Part shown: positions 27,450 to 37,994 of the stretch, piece after piece
How positions within the stretch are numbered: the stretch's first letter is position 1
Layout: each line of letters starts with the position of its first letter
Source: Thunnus maccoyii
Lineage: Eukaryota; Chordata; Actinopteri; Scombriformes; Scombridae
Reading direction: 5' to 3'
NCBI RefSeq assembly: GCF_910596095.1
Contig: NC_056535.1
Location: forward strand, 28,428,505-28,492,504
Length of the DNA: 64,000 nucleotides
Notes under the pieces: model-generated
What the model was told of the DNA's origin: nothing
Database searches by the model: none
What the model saw: only the letters and a program-made list of their open reading frames with translations
Translations under genes and position numbers: made by a program

Positions 27450-27608
27450 CTGTGTCAGGTTGTGAAAAGTTATGAGGACTCGGAAAGTGTGAACCATGAA
27501 GGCGTCCTGGAGGTCGGACGGCTGCGCTCTCAAACTCTACAGCAACTGGTGACTGAACTGATCAGCAGGATGGAGATCAATAACAACAACACCAATAACG
27601 CTCTCTGA
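20242..27608 (+). CDS. pnp: Purine nucleoside phosphorylase, complete seven-exon gene (295 aa)
   Basis: Purine nucleoside phosphorylase splits (deoxy)inosine and (deoxy)guanosine with phosphate to give the base and (deoxy)ribose-1-phosphate, a cytosolic purine-salvage step; the active enzyme is a trimer. Coding exons are 20242-20264, 23542-23705, 24154-24257, 26031-26206, 26455-26645, 27223-27302 and 27459-27608 (888 nt with stop), all with GT-AG introns and compatible phases. Compared with the human enzyme (289 aa) there is a constant +2 offset and all the familiar active-site residues are present: Ser35 in GSGLG, His66, Arg86, His88, Tyr90, Phe161, Glu203, Met221, Ser222, Asn245 and His259. 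The TNAAG, RFPAM and ITNKV blocks are intact, so it is PNP and not MTAP. The start was chosen from family N-terminal length. Teleosts carry several pnp paralogues and I cannot tell which this is, so the symbol is generic. Confidence 0.95.
20574..20625. repeat. Perfect 18-bp inverted repeat (hairpin)
   Basis: AGATTTATCTTGCAACCC (20574-20591) and its exact reverse complement (20608-20625) with a 16-base spacer, in pnp intron 1. Confidence 0.85.
20855..21252. mobile_element. TTAA-flanked MITE, longer copy (398 bp)
   Basis: TTAAAGGTGCAGTGTGTAG at the left and CTACACACTGGTCCTTTAA at the right are inverted repeats, with TTAA at both outer edges, as in Kolobok- or piggyBac-type insertion. It lies in pnp intron 1 and splits an older dispersed repeat. 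A short copy sits at 60752-60894. Confidence 0.8.
21388..21660 (-). repeat. LINE/SINE 3' tail with (TAA)n
   Basis: (TAA)n at 21388-21453 followed by TTTTATTCATACAGCACTTTT and AAAGTGCTTTATATGG, the reverse complement of the GCACTTTG...AATAAA tail seen at 38690. It is a 5'-truncated insert on the - strand, in pnp intron 1. Confidence 0.6.
23542..23705 (+). CDS. pnp: pnp coding exon 2
   Basis: Residues 8-62. It holds the phosphate-binding GSGLG loop ([12 protein letters not shown]) with Ser35. The acceptor is TTGTCCACAG and the donor AG|GTACAG. Confidence 0.92.
24154..24257 (+). CDS. pnp: pnp coding exon 3
   Basis: Residues 63-97. It carries His66 (QGHAGR) and the QGRFHMYEG motif with Arg86, His88 and Tyr90. 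The donor AAG|GTACACAC is the first unit of a (CA)n tract, so the 5' splice site is embedded in a microsatellite. Confidence 0.93.
24258..24306. repeat. (CA)n at the pnp exon 3 donor
   Basis: Begins with the donor GT itself (GTACACACAC) and runs 49 bp with one TC interruption. Confidence 0.9.
26031..26206 (+). CDS. pnp: pnp coding exon 4
   Basis: Residues 98-155. It contains [10 protein letters not shown], the [13 protein letters not shown] segment and NPLSGPNDD. The acceptor follows a (TGTC)n pyrimidine run. The donor is AA|GTAACT; if the 248-bp intron were retained, the frame would read Lys-stop (AAG TAA) at once. Confidence 0.93.
26455..26645 (+). CDS. pnp: pnp coding exon 5
   Basis: Residues 156-219. 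It contains RFPAMS (Phe161, the residue that reaches the neighbouring subunit's active site in the trimer) and [12 protein letters not shown] with the base-binding Glu203. The donor is CG|GTACGA. Confidence 0.94.
27223..27302 (+). CDS. pnp: pnp coding exon 6
   Basis: Residues 220-246, [20 protein letters not shown] through SLITNK, including Met221, Ser222 and Asn245. The acceptor TTTACAG is followed by GTATGAG, which is itself donor-like, so the exon edge was fixed by reading frame. Confidence 0.92.
27459..27608 (+). CDS. pnp: pnp coding exon 7 with stop
   Basis: Residues 247-295, including His259, the ribose-contacting residue in the family. The C-terminal tail ([11 protein letters not shown]) is asparagine-rich and differs from the mammalian tail, which is common for this variable end. 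A (GATT)n run at about 27419-27449 lies just before the acceptor. Confidence 0.92.
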   Translation, partial: VVKSYEDSESVNHEGVLEVGRLRSQTLQQLVTELISRMEINNNNTNNAL

Positions 27609-27950
27609 ACACACACGCACACACACACACACTGTGTATATATTTGATTGTTGTTTACGACATATTTTATAGCTTACTTCTTTTTTTAGTTTATCATCCT
27701 TTATATTATTTTATATCTTTGCTGTTATAAAAACTTTATTTATATCAACATGGTGCCTAATAATTCTCTATCAGGGTAAATCTGAATGTAAGTATTCATT
27801 TATGATATTTCATTTTAATCCTATAGATTAATATAACGATGACCACTGTGTTTAATGGTGCTTTAATATAAAAAGAATAATTTAAAAAAAGTTTTTCTCT
27901 TGTACAATGTTGTAAAGAATTTCACTGATTTCTTGATACACGTTAATCTG

Positions 27951-27956
27951 ATTAAA
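27951..27956 (+). promoter_or_regulatory. Probable pnp poly(A) signal (ATTAAA)
   Basis: ATTAAA lies 343 bases after the pnp stop codon, followed by a TGTGGTTTTCTGTTTGTGT-type G/T-rich stretch, as expected for a cleavage region. No AATAAA occurs nearer the stop. Confidence 0.5.
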
Positions 27957-28185
27957 ACATGCTGCCAGACCTGTGGTTTTCTGTTTGTGTCGATCAATAT
28001 GTAGTTTTTCTAATGTCCACTAGATGCTGCTGTGATAAAACTGTATTAGACTCTATACAGATACGTTGACCCGTCATAGGCTAATCAGTCGTCCATACTT
28101 GCTTTTTTCATGTGTGATATTTGAGATGAGGCTTGAGATTGACATGCAGATTAATTCAACATCAGCAGTAATGCGCTGTACCAGA

Positions 28186-28640
28186 CTGTCATGGTGAAGC
28201 CAAAGCTAAACCTGAACACAGAGCTCTTCATATACCAGCCAACGTGCGCTCCAACTCTCACAGGTGTTCACAAGTTTTATATAGTGAATGGGCAGGCTCA
28301 CCCTCAGAGAGTGAGTGAGGAGTTCAGGCAGCCAGATGTATCTCAGAGCACAACTGCTGCTCCTTCACACCGAGAGGAGCCAGTGGAGGTGATTCAGGCA
28401 TCTAATTAGGATGCCTCCCAGATGTCTCCTTGAGGAACTATTTGAGGCACCTCCAACTGGGAGGAGACCCCAGGGTGGACCTACAACATGCCGGACATAC
28501 TGCATATCCAAATAAGGCCTGGAAATGTTTCAAGATCCTCCAGGTAGAGCTGGAAGATGCGACTAGGAAGAGAACGTTTAGGCTACCTTTCTTAGTCTGC
28601 TGTGACCGCGACAAAAATCCAGATAAGTTGTGTGAAACCA
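28186..28640 (+). pseudogene. Non-LTR retrotransposon (LINE) relic, C-terminal part of the RT protein
   Basis: The + strand reads VKPKLNLNTELFIYQPTCAP then TLTG, like the VKxELxxKxxLxIYxSxYVPTLTYG block of a common fish LINE. It continues, frame-broken, through EEPVEVIQASN (the ERSQLRWFGHLVRMPP position) and a GGAGGAGACCCCAGGGTGGA segment. Stops and a frameshift at about 28408-28430 show decay. The LINE clade is not certain. Confidence 0.6.
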
Positions 28641-30863
28641 ATGGATAACATCAGAAAGAAGTTTGTGCTCGTCAACTGTACATCTGCTTTCATGGTGTCA
28701 CACACATTCGGTTAATTTAGATATTTACAGCACTCTAGCAGAACAACGTCACTCCAGGCTCATGTGTGTGTGTGGACAGCAACACAGTGTTCAAACCAAA
28801 CATTAGTTCCTTTTCTATACAACAGATCACCAACACTTTCCTCAGTATAGCCTTACTAGGATTAAAAAGAAAAAAGGCAAAATTGCAATTAAACAAAAAT
28901 GACCAACAATGAAGAAAAAAGCTGTGGACTCTGCAGCCGGTACAACATAAATACATTCATCAAATAACCTATAAAGTAGCAGCATGGCAGATAAGGATGA
29001 GCAATAATAGCCGCGGCTGCAGCTCACAAACATATTTAAGTAACTGTGTAGTGCACACACACATACAATGCTACCTGGCAACATGCATCCATAAGGGGCT
29101 CTGTCTCTATAGATCCATCTAATCGACAGGGTCAACATCAAATAAACCTTCTGCATAATGTCAACTTGTGTCTTCACTGATTGAAATACAGACAGGAGCA
29201 AAAAATTGATAAGTGAATTAATAAAAAAGTTTCTTGCCATCAACCAAACGTTTACTTTCGTCTGACATGTTTCTGCGTATATGATGTCAAAGTCGGCAAG
29301 TTGTGTACCAAAATTTTTGCAGACTTTCTGAGTTGTTGTTCCAACTTGAGGGGGTGTTCACGTGAAGTTTCCCGGTCGGGAAATCTTTTTTCCGATTATT
29401 TCAACACCACATGAACGCAGGGTTAGTTCACGTTGTAAAGTAATCCACCAAGAGAGTGCGCTTGCATGTATGTGATTGCCTAACGCAGCATCTTGCCAGA
29501 TGATGTCACATCAAGGCCTGATTCAACTTTTTTTTGCGGGAGCTCTCTGCATGACGGGAGCTCTCTGCATCGACACCCCGCTGCACTAATAATTCGGAGC
29601 TGAGGATGACTGCTCTACAGTCACAGGAGTTTGTCAAAAACAGCAAAAAGGCCGTTATTATAACAAGACACTGAAGGTAGAAGTTTCGCAAGAAGTCACA
29701 TGCACCAGCTCACTTCCAATATGTTCAGTCTTATGATTATGATCACTTATTTGCTCTACAGTCATGCTGTCAGAGCTAGTTTACATCTATTCTCATATTT
29801 CTAATGTAAGATGTTACTTACTATTACACCCTGTTTATACTTCATGAGCTTTAGGTGAATCAGATCTTTTCAGCATTAGAAAGATGGATTGTATAATTAT
29901 ATAATTCACACTATTGTTATATTTATCCCTCTTGTTTCTCTTGTAGATGCCAGTTTTTGTTTAGTTACAAGAATTGTTAAGTGTTGTATTTTTGCTAAAG
30001 GTGTATTTCCTCTGTATTATATTAGGCTGGATTGTATTACACTTGTTCTGGACACACTATTATTATCTTTCATTTCTGATCTTCTAAAAAGTCTCTCTAA
30101 AGCTTTTTTTAAACTGTTAACAGCCAACAGCGCTCAGGATGTTATCCAATATAACTATAATAGATTTGATCATGTATCATTTCTGATCTAATCAAGAGTA
30201 TGTCAGAGTAGATTGCATCAGATTAAGTGCAATTAGATTAGACTAGTTTGGATTATTTCAGGTTGCAGTAGATGCTGTTATAAGGTGGCTGACTGCTGTT
30301 TCTAGATTATTCTTTACTCACGTCCCTTTTCAGTGTCCGTCTTTCCTCAGAGGTATCACACGGTGAAGAAACTGTGACTCCAGTGGGATCACATCCAGAG
30401 AGGTCTCATGTGCTGATGTTATCCTTCCTCTGTTAAGGGTTTCAGGGATTCAGATGTGATACTTGCTCCCTCTTTGGCTCTGGTTCTCGCTCCTGTGTCT
30501 CTGTCTGTCCTTCAGAAATATGCAGTTAAAGCAGTGAACAGGGTTTGCAACTATCAGAGCTACTGTTGCCATTGTAACGTCACAAAACAACTGTGAATAT
30601 TCTAATGAGCTGATGATTCTGTTCTGATCGTAGGGCTGCGTCACGGGGCGTCGCGCCAATTGACGCGCGTTATCCTCTCTGTCTTATCTCTTATCCTCTC
30701 TTATCTAGTGAAGTAGAAGTTTTCTTCTATGCACACGCAGGCTGTTGGCTGAGTACAGCGGATTCATATCTGCAATCAGAAAACATCGCAAGTTTGACAA
30801 CAACCTGAGCAAAGACGCCACGGACGCGTTTTAATATGAGAGAGATGAAGATCGACTCAGAGC

Positions 30864-30865
<2 letters not shown>

Positions 30866-30925
<60 letters not shown>
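30866..30925. repeat. (CT)n microsatellite
   Basis: Thirty uninterrupted CT units, followed by a LINE-tail-like CAATTCAAAAGGCTTTATTG. Confidence 0.9.
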
Positions 30926-30927
<2 letters not shown>

Positions 30928-31286
30928 AATTCAAAAGGCTTTATTGACATGGAAGTTACAAGAACAATATTGCAGAAGCATCAGTGCACAAATTGACCAC
31001 ATATTTGGGCAATACACAAAAACAGTAGTATTAGAAATAAACATTAAGATTGATATACGTTAATTATATATATGTGCATGTGTGTGTCTATGTGTACGTG
31101 TATATGTGTGTATGTATATATACATAAATACAGTATATCCTATTTATGCATTTGTGTGTGCGCGCGCGTGTGTGTGTGTGTGAAATGAATCCCTGTAACC
31201 GTCTCCCCAATTACATTTCAACAGATCATATCACACTGAGTATGTGTGTGTCTGTCTCTTTTTCTAAGTTGTTCAACAATCAGTAT

Positions 31287-31672
31287 AGGGCTGCAACTAA
31301 AGATTATTTTCATTATCGGTTATCCTGTCAATCCTGTCGATTAATCAATCAATTGTTTGGTCTATAAAATGTCAGAAAATGGTTAAAAAAAAAAAAAAAA
31401 AAAAAAGTCGATCACTGTCTCCCAAAGCCCAAGATGACGTCCTCAAATGTCTTGTTTTGTCCACAACCCAAAGATATTCAGTTTACTGCAACTATCAAAC
31501 ATAGAGGACAAAAGAAACCAGGAAATATTCACATTTGATAAGCTGGAATCAGAGAATTTGGATATTTTTTCCTTAAAAAATGACTCAAAACAATTAATTG
31601 ATCATCAAAATAGTTGGCGATTCATTTAATAGTTGGCAACTAGTTGATTAATCGGCTAATCATTGCAGCTCT
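31287..31672. repeat. Fish dispersed repeat, AGGGCTGCAAC...TTGCAGCTCT element
   Basis: Inverted ends AGGGCTGCAACTAA and CATTGCAGCTCT, with ATTAATC-rich subterminal parts and an interior reading GTCTATAAAATGTCAG and CCCAAGATGACGTCC. This family is common in percomorph genomes. Partial copies are at 60431-60560 and 54411-54505. A 23-A run interrupts the left half. No target duplication was recognised. Confidence 0.75.
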
Positions 31673-33609
31673 AAATGAGTGCATTCACAACAAATATCAG
31701 ATTGTACAAACACTGATCCATCACGACCTGTGTTGATCCATGTGTGTAGCTCACAGCAGGCCTTATCCAGCCTCACACACACAGACACCATTTTAACTTC
31801 TACACTTTGATAAAAACACATATTACCACCATCACAACAACAACAACAACAACAACAACAAAGAAAAAACCACATGCTGTTCAAAAATCCCAACTTGTTC
31901 CTGCATTATTATACTGCAGAAATAGCAATATGAAAACAGCAGGGATCGACAGTCTCTTTAAACCTCTCACCACTGAGAAAACACAGCCTATAATATTCAG
32001 GAAAATATGAAAATACAACAAATAGCTGCTTTATAAATTGAAACAGACTGACCGATTTGTCTTGATGTGAGAAGAGACTCTGTGTTACTGTGGATTAATC
32101 AATAACAAAATCTCCAAAACTTCACAGAACAGCTCACAGTATCCAAATCTTCACAAGATGACTGAAAATTCAGCAACTATTTTACTATAGAAATATAATT
32201 AAAAACACTGCAGTGACCTGCTGGCTGACACCAGGCATGTAATCACTGTGGAGGATGGTGGGTCATGACTGTTGTTCCCCCTTCTGCCCTCCACCTGAAA
32301 ATAATCTGGATCCGCCCCTGGCTGGAAAGTGAATGAAAACTGAAACTACTCTGCTATAGAGTACGGACAGACGGCACACAGCTCTCAACTTCCTCATCTG
32401 ATTTAACAAAAACCACAGGAGAGAAGAAAGTTAACACAGAGGAATTGCTGTCCCTTTGATATAAGACTGCAACTCCTAGGCTTTATTGCTTTTTAAGTCA
32501 AAGCACAAAATTGATTGATTTATTTTATTTTATTTGCACACATATAAAACTGCATAAAATACAGATAATGAAAAATTAAGAGATGTGTCAGGATAGGTCA
32601 AGAAGCCACAGGCTTATACATTGGACCTCCCCTCAATTTAAGGAGAAAAACAAACAATAACAAAAAAGGAAAAACAAAACTAAGCTAACATAATTTAGGA
32701 AAATAGGCTACAACAACAAAATCTTAACAAAACTCTATTAATATGACTAATAAAAGTTTATTGACCTCAATAACTGGACTTTAGTGGTGGTCATGGTGGG
32801 AACCATGCTAAGTCGGTTGTGCGCCCAAGCAGCTGGTGGAAAGCTGAAAGGGTCACAATTCATCTCAGTTTCCCCAGCATTTTAAACACCACCAGCACGC
32901 ACCAGGCCCAGGACACATTCACATACACACTGCTAAAATAATGTGGCCATATAACATTGAAAAGTTATCAAAATCTTGAGTTTTCTATGAAAGCCTTTGA
33001 CATGGCAATGCATCTAATTCCGATGTTTCACCATGAAACAGGAAGTTGTTGTAACTCAAAAGTCCAACCTGTACCAAATTTCTCATCTCCAGACCATCTC
33101 CGAATGTGTCTGAGTGATCGGATGCATATTCAATGTGTCTTGGGTTCATTCACACATGTACTTAGAGCTGTCCACTTGTGATCGGATCACCCAAGATGTA
33201 TTTTAATGCCAGGTGTGAACAGAGGCAGAATATTCCTCTAAGTTTAAATGATGATCAGCTTTGTGCAGTTTATGTCCATCTCTTGACAGTTCTGATTGGT
33301 TTAAGAAATTCAAACATTACAGAATGTTTTCTTTCAACTTTCTCAGAATGACAGAGGGTTAAACCTTTCTGTTTGAATTAATTTCAGAACAACAAGCTGA
33401 TTTCATTCAAACAACAGGGTCCCTACAGGAGAGGCAGGTATGTTAAACTTACAAATCAACACATGCAGGATTATGAGCTAATCCTTACTGTCTGTTGTAA
33501 TATTAAACTAGACTACGTGTGCTGCTAGCGTCCCCAAGATGCTGCTGTGTTCATTACAACCATAATATGAACAAACAACATCTAATGATTTATCTGTTCT
33601 TAGAGCCAT

Positions 33610-33931
33610 AAGGCCAATTTATGGCTGCCACATCCACACACATGAATATGCACACAGATACAAACATGCATCAGGGTTGTAAAAAAAAAAAGTTAAAAAA
33701 TAAAATTGTGTATACAACCACTGAATGAGAATAGGCCTAAGGAGAGTACATACATACAGTGCACAAAACAACCAACCACCATGTTTTTGTAGTGCATGCA
33801 CACTTGGTGCACTTGTAGTGCGGACAGTCCACCTGGTCACAGATTTTGGGCTGCAAGGACCCTTGTAGACTTGGACAGACGTCGTCACAGCACAAAGACC
33901 TACACAGACGCGGAAACAATGAATTGGCCTT
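33610..33931. mobile_element. Short inverted-repeat element with GGCCAATT ends
   Basis: AAGGCCAATTTAT (33610-33622) and ATGAATTGGCCTT (33919-33931) match as inverted ends at 12 of 13 positions. The flanks (CTTAGAGC... / ...GGAGCTAAAA) join into the sequence seen uninterrupted at about 26755-26775, so it inserted in an older repeat. Ends of this kind suggest PIF/Harbinger; the target duplication is not clean. Confidence 0.55.
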
Positions 33932-34530
33932 TACTAGCAGTGGAGCTAAAAAATTAAAGTTTGTCCTGTGGGTGCTGCTGAAGGAAAGGTCATAGGGGTC
34001 ATTAAATCTTAAGGGTTCATCCTCTTGAGCAGGAATGATTTTAGGATATTCTAATAGAAATCTGTCCAGTAGTTTTTTTTTATATGTCTCATTCTGAACC
34101 TGAAAATGTGAATTCTTAAATTTATATCATTTATTCTTGACAACATGTATTAATATAAAAGTTTTTGCTGCAGTAAAGATCTCTCCAGTGCTGCCACTTC
34201 TTGCAAGTTGAGCTTCTTTTTTTCTGAATGCAGCACTAAAGAGACGTGTACCGGAAGGGACCTGTTTCAACTGGAATAAATCATTATTTTTACTTTTCAC
34301 CTGCCTGATATTGTTGTTCTGCTTTTTAAAAGTAGTAAAGAGTATTGTCCAGAAGAACTGCTAAATGGAGTTTGTAGTGAGATTGTTTTCTCAACTGCCG
34401 GTTTCAATCTCAAGTACAAACTTTAAACCTCAGTGTCACTCAAGTCTACTTTTTTTCCTAAAACAGGTGTTTAGTGTTGAGGAGCAGTGTACATACAGTA
34501 TCTGCATCTTTTTGCTCAGGTGTCAGTGTG

Positions 34531-34643
34531 ATGATGACCGATCAGGTGACCTATGACCTCTTCATTGTGTCCCTGGTGGTTCTGCTGCTGGTTCTGGTGG
34601 TTCTATTGGTTCTCTGTTGGACCCTTAAACTCAGCAGAAGCAG
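34531..34643 (+). CDS. Novel membrane-protein gene, first coding exon
   Basis: Encodes residues 1-37, which include the whole predicted transmembrane helix and the start of the basic flank. The acceptor TTTTTGCTCAG lies 11 bases before the ATG and the donor is CAG|GTAAGA. No in-frame stop separates acceptor and ATG, so the protein could extend into an earlier exon. Confidence 0.7.
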
Positions 34644-36272
34644 GTAAGAACTTATAACTGCCTCATACAGACATCAGCATGTTTCTTTTTACATTTAGGT
34701 GATTGCAGATTTTTCTTTGTGTGATGTAAACAAAATAAAGTATCCTGGTCTTTCTCTGGTTATTTTTATTAAACGTCCTCCCTCAGCTCAGAGTAGATGT
34801 TCTGAAACATGATCTTGTTTATTAAAACATCATCAGAGTGTTTCTCTGCAGCACACTTAGGTAGGTGTGAGCTGTGGTTCAGAGTTTTGAATTGTCTTTG
34901 TGGGCTCTGATTCCTTAGCAACTTCACACAGCTGCAGATCACAGCAGGACAACCCGTTCGCATCCTGACCATCAGAACTGAACCAAACCAGGTCCACCAG
35001 CTGCTGGACCACCTGCTGGACCGAGTCCTTCTTCAGGTGGAACCTGGAGCAGAACCTAAAGAGGAACACGGAGAGGAACTTAGAGAAGAACGTGGATCTG
35101 ATTTTGTATCAGAACCAGAGATTTCAGCAGCAGAGTCTGTCCCCAGCAGAGGTAGGTGTTATTGAACCAAACCTTTTCAGGACTATAAGACGTTAGATTT
35201 CCCGTTCAATACATCTCCCTCTTCTCATGTGGAGTGTAAATATAAACACAGATTTTAAAAAATTAAAAACAAAAAAAAAAGATAATAACTCTCACCTGAG
35301 ACAAAGCTGTGATTTTGGGCTGTAAAATGAAAATGACTTTTAAGTTATTCAGACTTTGAGGTGATGTTCAACTTTCAATCTAACCTTTACTTTTAATCAG
35401 TTCAGCTCACACAGCAACAGCTCCATCTGCTGGACATGAAAGGGAACCGCAGACGTTTCTGTCACTGAGCCCTTTTTGCAGGAGATCTGACAAAAGACTG
35501 TGGAAAAATCTAAATGGCTCACATTTGAATTAATTGACATTTACAGAAGTCTGATGTAGATTTGTTTCTCTCCTGCAGCAGTGAACGCTCTTAACTTGTG
35601 GAAATGGATCACATTTGCAGCTCCTCCTCCAGGTGAGGAAAAAGATGTTCAAAAGTTTGTATGGATCTGTAGTTACATAAATAAAATACAGTAAATACGT
35701 ACTCTATTAAATATAAAATGGTTATGATATAAGTTGATATACTGAACATATTTACTGCATAAAATTCCATTTTTATTATTCTAATGTATCCCTTATTTCT
35801 CTAATTCTACATTTAATTGGGTAAACCATAATATAAAATATTTCTTAATATAACAAATAAGTATACAAGGAATGCATTTAACATTTTAACATATAGTATT
35901 ACTGTATATAATAATACTTCATGATATTTTTATATATTTTTTATTTGCTGTACTATTATTTTGTTTTCGTTACATAGTAATTCAACATTATTCATTTAAA
36001 TTTATAACATTTGATATGTCGTATTTTTTCTGAAATTTTTATTCATTATTATTTAAACTTAAACTTAACTTGTTATATTTTTAAAGTAGTTTATAAATCA
36101 ATTAACCTTAATGTCCTGCTATGCAGCCAGTCCCCCTGCTGCTCAGGATCAGGATCAAACCGAGGACCTCCGTTCCCAGGGGTCAGATGCCTCTCTCGCC
36201 TCTCAGAGCGCCTCCTGCAGTGCATGCTGGGAGAAGGAGGAGCAACATGATGAGTCAGAAAGAGAGAAATAA
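34531..36272 (+). CDS. Unrecognised single-pass membrane protein, four exons (181 aa)
   Basis: Not recognised. Four segments (34531-34643, 34919-35151, 35579-35632, 36127-36272) join through GT-AG introns into one open frame of 546 nt. Phases 2, 1 and 1 all fit, and an AATAAA lies 126 bases past the stop. Residues 9-30 are one hydrophobic segment of Leu/Val, followed by a basic TLKLSRSRSN stretch: a type III/signal-anchor layout with the C-terminal part predicted cytosolic. Residues 40-78 could form a small domain (TAGQPVRILTIRTEP, HQLLDHLLDRVLLQV). Residues 79-112 are Glu-rich, 118-128 hold NLWKWITF, and the tail is Pro/Gln/Ser-rich and acidic. Exons are richer in G+C than introns. The exon 1 acceptor at 34518-34519 implies an upstream non-coding or coding exon that I could not place. 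The start is the first of two adjacent ATGs. No function is assigned. Confidence 0.72.
34919..35151 (+). CDS. Novel membrane-protein gene, second coding exon
   Basis: Residues 38-115: the Val/Leu-rich block with LLDHLLDRVLLQV, then a Glu-rich linker. Acceptor TTCCTTAG, donor AGAG|GTAGGT. This is the longest open stretch of the gene and shows coding-like G+C at third positions. Confidence 0.72.
35579..35632 (+). CDS. Novel membrane-protein gene, third coding exon (NAGNAG acceptor)
   Basis: Residues 116-133, VNALNLWKWITFAAPPP preceded by an optional Ala. The acceptor is a tandem CAGCAG, so splicing at 35579 or 35582 would include or skip Ala116 without changing frame. The donor is CCAG|GTGAGG. 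Confidence 0.66.
36127..36272 (+). CDS. Novel membrane-protein gene, last coding exon with stop
   Basis: Residues 134-181: Pro/Gln/Asp-rich, then SDASLASQSASCSACW and an acidic EKEEQHDESEREK end, with stop TAA at 36270-36272. The acceptor is CTATGCAG. An alternative frame over the same bases is also open, but only this one joins exon 3 in phase. Confidence 0.68.
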
Positions 36273-36397
36273 ATGAAGCAACTGTGAGGATAAAGGACTT
36301 TTATATTTAATATGAATAACACTTAAATACATATTGACTGATTTTTTTTCATATGGTATTAATATGAACATACTAAACACATACTGTATTTAGTAGC

Positions 36398-36403
36398 AAT
36401 AAA
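36398..36403 (+). promoter_or_regulatory. Poly(A) signal of the novel membrane-protein gene
   Basis: A canonical AATAAA 126 bases past the TAA stop, followed by a T-rich and TGTG-containing stretch. It supports a real transcript ending here. Confidence 0.55.
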
Positions 36404-37994
36404 AATGATGTAAGGTGCTACTTTTTCCCTTCTGTGCTTACTATTGTTAGTCCCTGAATTAACCTTAATCCCACCGATTAGGGTACCCGCAGACCCTAGA
36501 GATATACTTTTTGTCATATCTCACAGGTGCTTAATTCTGTCATTCATATTTTTTATGACTTGTCAATCGATTTGTTCCTAATAACTTCATATCATTGTTT
36601 TCAGATTCTGTTTTAGTTAGGGCTTTTAAAAAATACCAATGTATTGAGTTCATGTTTGCCAAGGATCCTAATTTAAAGTATAACACACTATTAGGGGGGT
36701 AGGAGCACTCTGTCCGTCATTTTGAAGGCTTTGTGGAAAGATTATACTTGGAATAAAAGCTGCAATTTGTATTAAGTAAAGGTATTTCATTTTGTTTTAC
36801 ACAGTATGCAAATTAACTGCAATTCTCCTAAAATAATAATAATAATCAGATGACATTAATTACATAAGTAATAATGTTTTGAGGAGAAATAAGTTAATAT
36901 TTTGCTATGATGGTTGTTTCTTACAGTAGTTAATTCTTTGGCATCCCAGTCGGTGGTCCTGATGGTGGATGAGGGTTAAAAGACATGACAATCAACTTAA
37001 GACTGACAGCAGCTTCCGGTTCTCTGTTTTGACACTTTAGTTTATATTTAGATCACTGACGGAGCCTTTAAATTAAATTGTGTCAGCTTCATTCATTTAT
37101 TATTATTTATCACTGATGTTTAATGTTCATAGAGGGCCTGAGAAAACTAAAACACTAAATTAAACTGTTGGTTTCACTGCAGCAGCGGAGTGTTGCATTT
37201 CCTCCTGTGACCATGTTGGGGCAGTAGGAGCCAATATTCCACATAATAGACTACCAGCATCAGTACAGTAACTACTGATAGGTCAACAAGTTCCATATAG
37301 TTCATTAATTCATTTCAACACTTGTGCTGTAAAATAAAATAACAGACGAACTGCAAAAATGTATTTTGGCAGTTTTTCTTTTTTTGGCAGTTTAAGGATT
37401 CATAAAGGTTTTTCATATCAGTTGAGAAGAGTTTAAAGTTAGGAATATTGTTTGTTATTGATGATGTATGGATATGTTAATTCTCTAAAAGACAATATTA
37501 AAGAGAACTTGGTTGTCATTGTCTTAAATTGGGTGCAAAGTCGTTTAGAAATACATTTTTAAAACTATGTAAAAGTATCAAATAGACTATATTAAATAAC
37601 AATATGAGTCCAAAACTATACAAAATAAAATAAAATTGTGATTATCACTCACTGGTTCCTTTTCTGGTACTGAAAGAAACTGTATTTTAGACTCACTGGA
37701 TTGGATGAGGTGATCTGGCAGGAAACTCCTCCTCTTAGATTTTAAACTTTTAAACTGAGGGGGCGGATGCAATCTAAACATCTGTGATGTGTTGAGGTTA
37801 AGGAAGACCACTCACACTAACACAGAGGAAGTGATGTGTGGTTCTCTATAATCTTATTTTCCATGTCAGTTCATGTGTAAACTATGGAAAACTATGCCAG
37901 AAAACAACAGAAAAACACATGGAAAGTTAAGAATAAATAAATAAAATTCAAATATGAGATAGTAAATTAACTTATTTTGACTTCCTAAGTATCA

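Larger units (their letters stand above)
28641..34530. other. Repeat-rich stretch between pnp and the novel gene
   Basis: Contains (CT)n, poly(A) and (CAA)n runs, a LINE-tail-like segment at 32495-32700 (TTTATTTTATTTTATTTGCA), and the listed elements. A 133-codon antisense frame at 28842-29243 is hydrophobic but shows no splice or family evidence. Confidence 0.5.

Noticed and set aside
28842..29243. 133-codon hydrophobic antisense frame that could look like a membrane protein
   Set aside because: Its hydrophobicity follows from A+T-rich antisense sequence and there is no supporting gene structure.
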